From NCBI RefSeq assembly GCF_947488945.1, contig NZ_CANLBS010000034.1, positions 1-49,608 of the forward strand: DNA of 49,608 nucleotides, in the 5' to 3' direction. Shown here one piece after another: positions 43,364-49,608 of the stretch. Numbering within the stretch: position 1 is the stretch's first letter; each line of letters starts with the position of its first letter. Under the pieces are notes generated by a model that was given only the letters and a program-made list of their open reading frames with translations, made no database searches and was not told the DNA's origin. Source of the stretch: an uncultured Streptomyces sp. Lineage in GTDB: Bacteria > Actinomycetota > Actinomycetes > Streptomycetales > Streptomycetaceae. Made by a program: the position numbers and the translations under genes.

Positions 43364-44497
43364 TCACCCTGCCTCCCCGTTCAGGCCGTCCAGCGTGATG
43401 TCGGCCATCGCCGAACGGAGTTGCGGCGTCTGCGCCTTGATCAGGTGGAACAGCGCCTCGCGCGCCAGCCGGCCGGCGGTGTCGCCGTACCGGACGGCGC
43501 GACCGCCGGTGGCCGCCACGCCTGCGGTGGCCGCCCGTACGCCCAGGTCCAGAACGGCGGCCCGGATCCTGGTCCGGGCCGCCACCTCCTGCTCGGCCGG
43601 CACCTCGTCCCGCAGCGCGTAGGCCTCGGTCCGCAGTCGGGCCCCCTCGTCCGCCAGCCGGTGGGCCAGGCGCTCGTACGAGGTTGCTGCCCGGGGAGCG
43701 GCCGAGAGCAGGAGGTCCACGACGGCACGCAGATGCCCGAAGACCGCCGGCTGGGCGTTCGCGTTCTCCAGGTCGTAGTCGTGCGCCCACCCCTGCCTCG
43801 GCGCGACCGAGATCACGTCATCGTCCGGCACGGCGACCTCCCGCAGCTCCAGAGCCGCCGTGTGGGTCCCGCCCATCGCCCACAGCGGGGGCGAGTCGAC
43901 GGCGGCCGGGCCGCCGCCCGGCCCCGGCCCGCAGTCCATCCGGACGAAGAGCGCCCGGTCGTCCGGGGCCACGGCGCCGACGATCGCGGTGTCCGCGATT
44001 CCCCAGCCGGTCATCCAGGGGATGCGGCCGGTGAGCCGCCAGCCCCCCTCCACTTTCCGCGCGGTGACGGGCGGTCGCGGCTGGCGCAGATAGGCGTAGC
44101 CGGCGGTGGCGATCGTCCCCCCGGTGACGAGTTCCGGCGTCCAGGCCTCCCGCAGACGGGTGTTGGGGCTCTTGAACAGCGCTTTCACCAGGGCGAAGTG
44201 CTGGGTGTACACGAACCAGGTGGACGGGTCCACGGCGGACAGGATCTCGTGCACCTCCCGCATCACCTGGCGCCCGGTGCAGCCGCCCGACGGCGCCGGT
44301 TCGTACCTGACCAGGCCGAAGGCTCCGCACCGCGCGAGTGCGTCCAGATGCGACCGCGGCACCCCCTCCACGGCGGTGCGTTCGGCGGCCGGCCGCAAGA
44401 TGTTCAGTGCCACACCGCGGACCGCCGCGACCAGCGGCTCGTCCCGCACCTCCGGTGCGGTGGCCAGCGCGGTCCCTTCGCCCGGTGCCTCGCTCAT
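43364..44497 (-). CDS. Acyl-CoA dehydrogenase-family protein
   Basis: The protein has 377 residues. It keeps the acyl-CoA dehydrogenase order: N-terminal helical part, beta domain (VTARKVEGGWRLTGRIPWMTGW), and C-terminal four-helix part ending HLIKAQTPQLRSAM. The TGWGIADTAIVGAV region resembles monooxygenase-type members (HpaB/DszC-like) rather than beta-oxidation enzymes, and the usual catalytic Glu is not obvious. The start at 44497 has GAGAGGG on the minus strand. It is divergent from a VOC protein. Confidence 0.83.
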   Translation of the reverse strand: MSEAPGEGTALATAPEVRDEPLVAAVRGVALNILRPAAERTAVEGVPRSHLDALARCGAFGLVRYEPAPSGGCTGRQVMREVHEILSAVDPSTWFVYTQHFALVKALFKSPNTRLREAWTPELVTGGTIATAGYAYLRQPRPPVTARKVEGGWRLTGRIPWMTGWGIADTAIVGAVAPDDRALFVRMDCGPGPGGGPAAVDSPPLWAMGGTHTAALELREVAVPDDDVISVAPRQGWAHDYDLENANAQPAVFGHLRAVVDLLLSAAPRAATSYERLAHRLADEGARLRTEAYALRDEVPAEQEVAARTRIRAAVLDLGVRAATAGVAATGGRAVRYGDTAGRLAREALFHLIKAQTPQLRSAMADITLDGLNGEAG

Positions 44498-44615
44498 CGT
44501 CGATCCCTCTCGTCCGTCCACCGGGCGGGCCCGTCCCGCCCGGTGGACTCTCCCCCGCGAAGTGCCCGTGCACGCGGTCCGACCCGACCGGGCCGGCGGA
44601 GGCGCGACGGGGGCG

Positions 44616-44678
44616 GGGGCGACGGGGCGGGTGGCGCAGGGGCGACGCAGGGCTGGGGCGACGGGGCGGGTGACGCAG
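44616..44678. repeat. Two 24-bp G-rich direct repeats
   Basis: Copies at 44616-44639 and 44655-44678, both of the form GGGGCGACGGGGCGGG plus TGRCGCAG, differ at one base. They lie in the divergent region between the acyl-CoA dehydrogenase and VOC genes. Confidence 0.7.
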
Positions 44679-44758
44679 AGCCGGACGGCGGGGCGGCTCG
44701 GCGGGGCCGCCGGTCGCGCGGCCCGGCGCGGCGGGCCGCGGGGCGGAGCGGAGCCTTC

Positions 44759-44764
44759 GTACGA
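44759..44764 (+). promoter_or_regulatory. Possible leaderless -10 box of the VOC gene
   Basis: TACGAT fits TANNNT and ends 7 bases before the GTG start; no ribosome site precedes the start. Confidence 0.45.
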
Positions 44765-44771
44765 TGGAAGC

Positions 44772-45119
44772 GTGGCCATCGACCTGTTCGCCGGTATCCC
44801 GGTCAGCGACCTCCCGGCGGCACTCGCCTGGTACGAGCGTCTGCTCGGCGGTCCGCCGGCGTTCTTCCCCAACGACGTCGAGGCCGTCTGGGAGCTCGCC
44901 GAACACCGGTATCTCTACGTCGAACTCCTGCCGGAGCGTGCGGGCCGCGCCCTGCACACCCTGTTCGTGGGGGACTTCGACGCGCGCCTCGCCGAGATCG
45001 CCGAGCGAGGGCTGCGCCCGGCGAGCGTGGAGACCTACGAGAACGGGGTCCGCAAGGCGATCTTCCGCGACCCGGACGGCAACGAGACCGGCTTCGGCGG
45101 CGCCCCGCTACCGGAGTGA
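44772..45119 (+). CDS. VOC-family (glyoxalase-like) protein
   Basis: The protein has 115 residues with a single vicinal-oxygen-chelate fold: GIPVSDLPAALAWYERLLG at the start, HRYLYVEL in the middle and FRDPDGNETGFGG at the end (the Glu-containing strand is altered to T-G-F). Members bind divalent metal as dimers and act as lyases, dioxygenases or resistance proteins. GTG 44772 is the only start that keeps strand one. Its role is unassigned. Confidence 0.88.
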   Translation: MAIDLFAGIPVSDLPAALAWYERLLGGPPAFFPNDVEAVWELAEHRYLYVELLPERAGRALHTLFVGDFDARLAEIAERGLRPASVETYENGVRKAIFRDPDGNETGFGGAPLPE

Positions 45120-45120
45120 C

Positions 45121-45174
45121 CCGGATCGGGCTGGGCAACCGGATCGGGCCGTGGAACCGGATCGGGCCGTGGAA
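45121..45174. repeat. Three tandem 18-bp repeats
   Basis: Units at 45121-45138 (variant), 45139-45156 and 45157-45174 are based on CCGGATCGGGCCGTGGAA; the last two are identical. They directly follow the VOC stop codon. Confidence 0.8.
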
Positions 45175-45230
45175 CCGGTAGCTGGAGCGGGCCCGTACGG
45201 CGGAGGACGCTGGGCTCGCACGACGGAGCG

Positions 45231-45264
45231 GTGCCGGGCCCGCGGAACACGCGGGTCCCGGCAC
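45231..45264. terminator. Terminator between the VOC and DUF4235 genes
   Basis: GTGCCGGGCCCGCG and CGCGGG-T-CCCGGCAC form a stem of 14 bp with one bulge. Confidence 0.75.
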
Positions 45265-45279
45265 CGCGGGCCGACTGTG

Positions 45280-45546
45280 TCAGCCGGGCCAGACGCCCGT
45301 CAGGCGGCGCGTGGCGACGGCGCCCGAGCGGTCGACGGCGGCCTTGACCACGGCGAAGATCGCTCCCTGGATGGCGGCCGCCAGAAGGATCTGCGGCCAG
45401 GACCGTTCCTCGTCCGTGGCGTTGGGGGCGTCGCCCTCGCCCTCGACGATCTTCCACGTCTGCTTGAACGCGGCGCCCGCGATCATGCCGCTCACCGCGC
45501 CGAGGGCCATGCCGACCGGCTTGTAGGCGATTTTGGAGGCCTTCAC
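45280..45546 (-). CDS. DUF4235 small membrane protein
   Basis: This 88-residue protein has two hydrophobic helices (KPVGMALGAVSGMIAGAAF and ILLAAAIQGAIFAVVKAAV) around a polar loop GEGDAPNATDEERSW. This is the DUF4235 pattern, found in actinobacteria beside DUF3618 genes. Its GTG start overlaps the stop codon of the DUF3618 gene (GTGA), so the two are translationally coupled. Confidence 0.87.
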   Translation of the reverse strand: MKASKIAYKPVGMALGAVSGMIAGAAFKQTWKIVEGEGDAPNATDEERSWPQILLAAAIQGAIFAVVKAAVDRSGAVATRRLTGVWPG

Positions 45547-46082
45547 CGGCGCCCCCGGCGCACCAGCAGGAAGGCGGCGAGCGCCGCTCCTCCGGCGAGC
45601 AGAGGGGTGCGGTTGGCGCGGGCGAAGGCCACGGCACGGTCCGCCTTCTCGAGCAGCGGGTCGGGGGTCTTCTCCGCCGCGTAGTGACCGGCCCTGGTCG
45701 CGCCCTCCCGCACCTGCGTCGCGGCCTGGAGGGTCTTCTCCCGTACCGGCTCGGGGGTCTTGTCCTTGACGAGCTGGGCTGCCTGCTCCGCCTTCCCCCG
45801 GATCTGCTCGGCCACCAGGGCCGCCTTCTCCGAGGCCTGTTCCTTGGCGGCGGTCGTCTTCTCCTTGGCCTGCTCCTTCACGGCCTCGGTCTTCTCCTTG
45901 GCCTGGGCCTTGACCGCCTCGGTCTTCTCCTTGGCCTGGGCCTTGACGTCGGCCTTGGCCGCCAGCGCCTCGACGGTCTGCCCGAGTTCGTCGCGTGTCC
46001 GCTCGACCTGCTCGCGCAGCTCCTTCGGGTCGGAGGCGTCGGGGACGGGGGTGCCTATGTTGGTCCTGGACTCTTCGTTCAT
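45543..46082 (-). CDS. DUF3618 protein with repeated helical segments
   Basis: The protein has 179 residues. The N-terminal DUF3618 motif (ELREQVERTRDELGQTVEALAAKADVKA) is followed by four near-identical 11-residue units of the form KAQAKEKTEAV. A further amphipathic region leads to a C-terminal hydrophobic helix (PLLAGGAALAAFLLV) and a basic tail RRGRR. The 11-residue period resembles LEA-like and YqjD/ElaB-like stress proteins. Both ends overlap its neighbours, so it sits in the middle of an operon. Confidence 0.87.
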   Translation of the reverse strand: MNEESRTNIGTPVPDASDPKELREQVERTRDELGQTVEALAAKADVKAQAKEKTEAVKAQAKEKTEAVKEQAKEKTTAAKEQASEKAALVAEQIRGKAEQAAQLVKDKTPEPVREKTLQAATQVREGATRAGHYAAEKTPDPLLEKADRAVAFARANRTPLLAGGAALAAFLLVRRGRR

Positions 46083-46573
46083 CGGTGTGCCTTTTCCTTG
46101 ATCTCGGCCAGGTCGGCCTTGACGCTGTCGACGGTCTGCTCGGGCGTGGGGGATCCGGCCTCGGCGATCTGCTTCTTGCCGGCCAGCGCGGCAACGGCGG
46201 CCGCCACCGCCAGTACCGCCGTGACGATGAGGGCCGACGCCCACACCGGCAGGACCAGTGCGAGGGCCGCGATGACGGTCGCGATCAGGGCCTGGGCCGC
46301 CAGGACCCCGAGGAAGCCCGCGGCGCCGAAGAGGCCGCCACCCTTCCCGTACCGCTTGCCCTTCTGGGTCATCTCGGCGCGAGCCAGCCGCATCTCCTCG
46401 CGGACCAGCTCCGACATCTGCTGCGAGGCACGCGACACCAGCACGCTCACCGAGTCGTCGGTGGCGTGGGCCTGCCGCTCTGCGATGCTCATGGCGGGGT
46501 CACCCTGTCTTCCTCTGTCGGTCGGGATCGTCGGCTGCACGGGAGCGCCCGGCTCGGAAGCCGACCGCTCCAC
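46079..46573 (-). CDS. Phage-holin superfamily protein (DUF1469, YqjE-like)
   Basis: The protein has about 164 residues. A polar N-terminus precedes SVSVLVSRASQQMSELVREE and two long hydrophobic helices (GAAGFLGVLAAQALIATVIA and LPVWASALIVTAVLAVAAAV). I chose GTG 46573 because AGGAGG lies 5 bases upstream; ATG 46492 (137 residues) has no comparable site. Despite the family name this is not phage. It is the actinobacterial YqjE-type envelope protein. It leads the DUF1469 - DUF3618 - DUF4235 operon. Confidence 0.85.
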   Translation of the reverse strand: MERSASEPGAPVQPTIPTDRGRQGDPAMSIAERQAHATDDSVSVLVSRASQQMSELVREEMRLARAEMTQKGKRYGKGGGLFGAAGFLGVLAAQALIATVIAALALVLPVWASALIVTAVLAVAAAVAALAGKKQIAEAGSPTPEQTVDSVKADLAEIKEKAHR

Positions 46574-47048
46574 CCGTACCTCCTCGTCGAGCCGTGCACG
46601 CCGTTCTCCCGGCTCGGGTACCCAGCAACGGGCCGGACACCCGTCCCGGTTCGGGAAGTTCGGGGAAGTCGGACGGCGGGGCGGGCCGGGCGCCGCTCTA
46701 CGGCCCGGAGTGGGCGGTGGTCGGAGCGTTTTCGGCCGGGGGGCGACGGCCGACGACTTCGTACGTTTTCGTAAGTTTTCGTGCGTTCCGGCGGGTCCAT
46801 CGGCCGTCGTGCCCGCAGGGTCGGGCGGCCAGGGACGACGGAGGCCGGGCGGTGAGCGTGCCGCCGCGTCAGGGGAGGGTGGGTGCCCGGTTGCCCGGTT
46901 GCCCTCGGCTCGCGTGGCCGTGGGGGTCGTGGCCGGTGGCCGGTGACTGGTGAAAGCGGGGGGACGGGTCGGCCGCGGGCGGTCGTCGCGTGGGGAGCGG
47001 GAGAGCGGGGGAGCAGAGCTGTGGGGGAACGGAGGTACGGGAGTGCGG
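46574..47048. other. Intergenic region upstream of the envelope-stress operon
   Basis: 475 bases between the PP2C gene (leftward) and the DUF1469 gene (leftward). It contains the sigma-B-like promoter at 46618-46642 and a short A/T-richer element with repeated CGTACGTTTTCG-like units near 46760-46785. No further gene is supported. Confidence 0.5.
46618..46642 (-). promoter_or_regulatory. Predicted sigma-B-type promoter of the DUF1469 operon
   Basis: On the minus strand, GGGT (46639-46642), 15 bases, then GGGTAC (46618-46623) fits the Streptomyces sigma-B consensus GNNT-N14-16-GGGTAY. Transcription would start about 35 bases before the GTG at 46573, leaving a short leader with the AGGAGG site. 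Confidence 0.65.
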
Positions 47049-48164
47049 TCAGCCGCGCTGGTCGTCGCCGGGGGCGAGGTTGAAGCGGAGCAGCAGGAGC
47101 GCGGCGTCGTCGTTGAGCGGCCCTCCGGTGTGGCGGGCGAGCGCCTTGCGCAGCGCGGTCAGGTCGTGGTCCAGGTCGCGGTGGCCCAAGCGGCGGACGA
47201 TCTGGGGGAGCGCGAAGAACGCGCCGTGCCGGTTGCGGGCCTCCGTCGTACCGTCCGTGTAGAACAACAGCCGGTCACCAGGCTCCAGACGGATCCTGCC
47301 GGACCCTGAATCGTCGAGGGGGATCCTGCCCAGCCCGTGCGGAAGGCCCAGCGGCGGTCCCGGCACCTCCGGCCCGACGGCCCGCACCGACGCATCCGTC
47401 CTGCGGACCAGGGGTGGCGGATGCCCGAAGTTCAGCAATGTCACCTCCCCGCCCGGCGTGCAGTCCGCGAGCACGGCGGTCACGAACTTCTCGGTGTGCT
47501 CCCGGCGCTTCAGGGCCTCCTCGATGTGCTGCGCCACGTCGCTGAGTCCGCCGGTCCCCGGTGCCGCTGCCCGGAACGCGGTCAGCACCGTGACAGCGGT
47601 CCTGACCGCCGTCAGCCCTTTGCCCTGTACGTCCCCGACGAGCAGGCGCGTCCTCCCGTCCGGCATCGTCAGTGCTTCGTACAGGTCCCCGCCGATCCGG
47701 GCCCCCACCGTCGCCGAGGTGTACGACACCGCGAGCTCGATCCGGCCGTTGACCCGCGGCACCGGCCCCAGGATCACCTCCTGCGCCACGTCGGCGACGG
47801 CCCGCACGTCCACCAACTCCCGCTTGGTCTGCTGATGCGCCTCCCCGGCCCGGACCCGTACCGCCGAGGTCTGCGCGGCGGCCAGCGTGACGAAGGCGAC
47901 GGCCCCCAGCGCGGCCCACCCGCGGCCCGCCCACGAGACCTCGTCCGCCAACACCACGCCGAGACACACCGCGAGAGCGACCCCGCCCGTCATGAGCACC
48001 GCCCGCGGCCGGCCCGTGGCGGCGGTGAGTGCGGGCGGCGCGGCCAGCAGGGACAGCAGCACCGCGGACTGCGCCAGGACGTCGACCAGTACCACCGCCA
48101 CGATGATCGCGTACGGCACCAGAGCCGCCCAGCGCACGGCGCGGCTGACCCGTCGGCCATTCAC
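47049..48164 (-). CDS. Membrane PP2C-family (SpoIIE) protein serine phosphatase
   Basis: The protein has 371 residues. Three or four N-terminal hydrophobic helices (about residues 8-105) are followed by a linker coiled coil and a SpoIIE/PP2C domain from about 130. The metal-binding Asp motifs IGGDLYEAL, VGDVQGKG, FYTDGTTEA and NDDAALLLL are all present, so it should be active. Such proteins dephosphorylate anti-sigma-factor antagonists in partner-switching pathways. GTG 48164 is preferred; there is a GGGGGT site upstream. Confidence 0.87.
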   Translation of the reverse strand: MNGRRVSRAVRWAALVPYAIIVAVVLVDVLAQSAVLLSLLAAPPALTAATGRPRAVLMTGGVALAVCLGVVLADEVSWAGRGWAALGAVAFVTLAAAQTSAVRVRAGEAHQQTKRELVDVRAVADVAQEVILGPVPRVNGRIELAVSYTSATVGARIGGDLYEALTMPDGRTRLLVGDVQGKGLTAVRTAVTVLTAFRAAAPGTGGLSDVAQHIEEALKRREHTEKFVTAVLADCTPGGEVTLLNFGHPPPLVRRTDASVRAVGPEVPGPPLGLPHGLGRIPLDDSGSGRIRLEPGDRLLFYTDGTTEARNRHGAFFALPQIVRRLGHRDLDHDLTALRKALARHTGGPLNDDAALLLLRFNLAPGDDQRG

Positions 48165-48802
48165 GAGCCGACCCCCGCCGCACCCTGATGCCGACCGGGA
48201 TCGGCTGCGGCGGCGGGCCTGCGGGGGAGGGGTGGGGAGGATCCGCGCGGGGGCGTGCGGGCTCGGCTGCGCGGGGCGGACAGGGCGGCTAGGAGGGACG
48301 GAGCGGGTGGGACGGTCGGCGCGGGGAGGGACGCCGTCCGCCGGGTCGTCGGGGGTGCAGGGGGCACGGGGGTCTCCGGGGGCTGTACGTGGGCGGGGCG
48401 CGCGGGTCCGAGAGCTGCGGGGTCGGGTATGAGCGGACCGGATATGACGAGCCGCCACCGCAGCTCTCTCGGCGGCGGCCTCGCGCGCAGGCCCTCACCG
48501 CACCGAGCACGCACGACGCCGAGACGCTTCAACACTCCGTTGGCCTCCGGCACGGCGCGATCGTAGACCGGCCCGACGCCTGGTCAGGGGTGGCGCGCTG
48601 GGAGGCGGGGCCGAGCGGCGCCAGGCTCGGGGCTGGCGGCTTTGGGGACCCGGCGGGCTGTACGCCGGATTGCGGTGCCCGAGGGCCGCCGCCGATCGCG
48701 GAGGGGTGGCCGGATACGTCGGGAGCGGCGACGGGCCTGCGGGGGCCGCCTCGGTTCCGGGGAGAACACGGAGCGGACTGCCACGTTGTTGGCCTTCAGG
48801 AC
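48165..48802. other. Gap between the phosphatase gene and the CRISPR array
   Basis: 638 bases. GAGAGCTGCGG (48410-48420) and CCGCAGCTCTC (48458-48468) form an 11-bp inverted repeat with a long loop. An open frame at 48161-48553 on the minus strand has biased Pro/Arg composition and no family match I recognise, so I do not call it. Since the array's leader is expected on the other side, this would be the trailer flank. Confidence 0.4.
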
Positions 48803-48830
48803 GGTCAACCTCCACGCGCGCGGAGAGCAC
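48803..48830 (-). repeat. Degenerate terminal CRISPR repeat
   Basis: This copy aligns to the consensus with differences at positions 2, 3, 5, 12 and 14 (plus-strand numbering), while its last 14 bases are perfect. Terminal decay is expected for the leader-distal end. Confidence 0.85.
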
Positions 48831-49608
48831 GACTTGCCCATGTTCGTTGCCCGCGATCAGCGACCCACCTCCGCTCGCGCGGAGAGCACACGTTCGTCGC
48901 CGTCGCCACGACCGGCGCGAACGACCCACCTCCGCTCGCGCGGAGAGCATGCAGGCGGTGACACGCCTACGGGGTCCGCTGATGACCCACCTCCGCTCGC
49001 GCGGAGAGCACGACGTCGACCACTTCGTCCCGCTGGCCGAGGTCGACCCACCTCCGCTCGCGCGGAGAGCACATTGCCGCCAAGGCGGAGGCCGAGAACC
49101 GCGACGACCCACCTCCGCTCGCGCGGAGAGCACAATGAGCACCAGGCGGTGGGCGCCGGGCCCGATGACCCACCTCCGCTCGCGCGGAGAGCACGACAGC
49201 CTGACCACCTACGATCTGGCCATCGACGACCCACCTCCGCTCGCGCGGAGAGCACCGGACGAGCTGGTGGCCGAGATGCACGAGCGCCGACCCACCTCCG
49301 CTCGCGCGGAGAGCACGTCGGAGCGGTCGGTGATCGCTCACAAGGAACTGACCCACCTCCGCTCGCGCGGAGAGCACATGGCGCCGTACTTGTACGCACC
49401 CAGGGTCCGCGACCCACCTCCGCTCGCGCGGAGAGCACTTCGCCGCGCCTGCGTCCGCATCCACGAACACCGACCCACCTCCGCTCGCGCGGAGAGCACC
49501 TGCTCAAAGTCGTCCCCCGGGGTGAGTCCGCCGACCCACCTCCGCTCGCGCGGAGAGCACACCGTGGGCAAGTTCATCCTGCTCGACACCCGCGACCCAC
49601 CTCCGCTC
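48803..49608 (-). CRISPR. Type I-E-like CRISPR array, leader beyond the right edge
   Basis: There are 14 repeats with a 61-base period. Intact 28-base repeats start (plus strand GACCCACCTCCGC, end GGAGAGCAC) at 48862, 48923, 48984, 49045, 49106, 49167, 49228, 49289, 49350, 49411, 49472 and 49533; a cut copy begins at 49594. The copy at 48803-48830 has five mismatches. The copy at 48923 ends GAGAGCAT. Spacers are 33 bases counting the repeat-proximal base, except the first (48831-48861), which is 31. The repeat contains the perfect stem CTCCGC-TCGC-GCGGAG, as in type I-E hairpins. On the minus strand it begins GTGCTCTCCGCGCGAG, the type I-E pattern. Degeneration at the low-coordinate end marks it as leader-distal, so transcription is leftward and the leader is to the right of the window. 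Confidence 0.95.

Noticed and set aside
46079..46573. Phage gene interpretation of the holin-superfamily protein
   Set aside because: The DUF1469/YqjE family is chromosomal, the neighbours are DUF3618 and DUF4235, and no other phage gene is present.
48161..48553. 130-codon minus-strand frame between the phosphatase and the CRISPR array
   Set aside because: Composition is dominated by Pro/Arg/Ala, as expected of chance frames in GC-rich DNA. It overlaps the phosphatase start, and I recognise no family.
48857..49589. Several minus-strand open frames with repeated CSPRERRWV or LSARAEVGR units
   Set aside because: These are translations of the CRISPR repeats, not protein genes.
48831..49593. 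Self-targeting spacers
   Set aside because: By eye I found no spacer matching another part of the window, but this was not a systematic search, and the rest of the genome is not visible.

Overview
The window is high-GC actinobacterial DNA, almost certainly a Streptomyces chromosome. Codon third positions are strongly G/C, GTG and TTG starts are common, and many products are families typical of that genus (DUF5999, DUF4235, DUF4232, substrate-binding/VWA fusion, Tat lipoproteins, MocR regulators). There are no insertion sequences, phage structural genes or tRNAs. The left edge is the 3' end of a 5S rRNA gene, so an rRNA operon lies just outside.

Bases 264-13962 are a conserved rightward block. 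In order it holds a CDP-alcohol phosphatidyltransferase (pgsA2-like), a nucleotidyltransferase fused to a degenerate phosphomannomutase-like domain, DUF881, small basic protein Sbp, DUF881, a GarA-type FHA protein, the MerR regulator FtsR, a DUF151 bifunctional nuclease, a second MerR regulator, DNA polymerase IV, and a tandem glycine riboswitch driving gcvP. The order parallels the M. tuberculosis pgsA2 - Rv1823/24/25 - gcvH - garA - Rv1828 - Rv1829 - Rv1830 - gcvB neighbourhood, except that gcvH is missing here and the phosphomannomutase-like fusion and dinB are added. It joins envelope/division proteins of poorly known role to control of nitrogen/carbon and glycine metabolism.

Bases 14058-33535 are accessory and housekeeping genes. 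They include a small Cys protein (DUF5999), a GCS2-type glutamate-cysteine ligase, a secreted substrate-binding/VWA protein, a CPBP membrane protein, a PhzF epimerase/isomerase, a DinB-fold protein, a PadR regulator, a free-standing Clp-N protein, an EamA exporter, a divergent MocR/PNPOx pair that shares one promoter region, a Rieske lipoprotein, an ATP-grasp ligase followed by a CocE/NonD hydrolase, and a PfkB sugar kinase.

Bases 33574-42190 are rich in exported proteins: an SGNH esterase, a WxL-binding-type (DUF916) membrane protein, a secreted metallophosphoesterase behind an in-phase PHO box, a HupE/UreJ membrane protein and two lipoproteins. Among them is a DUF2470 protein behind a textbook IdeR/DmdR iron box. 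Bases 42385-48164 carry an alpha/beta hydrolase, an acyl-CoA dehydrogenase, a VOC protein, a three-gene envelope-stress cassette (DUF1469, DUF3618, DUF4235) with a sigma-B-like promoter, and a membrane-anchored PP2C/SpoIIE phosphatase.

The right edge is a type I-E-like CRISPR array (48803 to the window end, 14 repeats including one degenerate and one cut). It reads on the minus strand. Its leader, and any cas genes, must lie beyond the right edge. One spacer encodes a peptide resembling an HNH-nuclease active-site segment.
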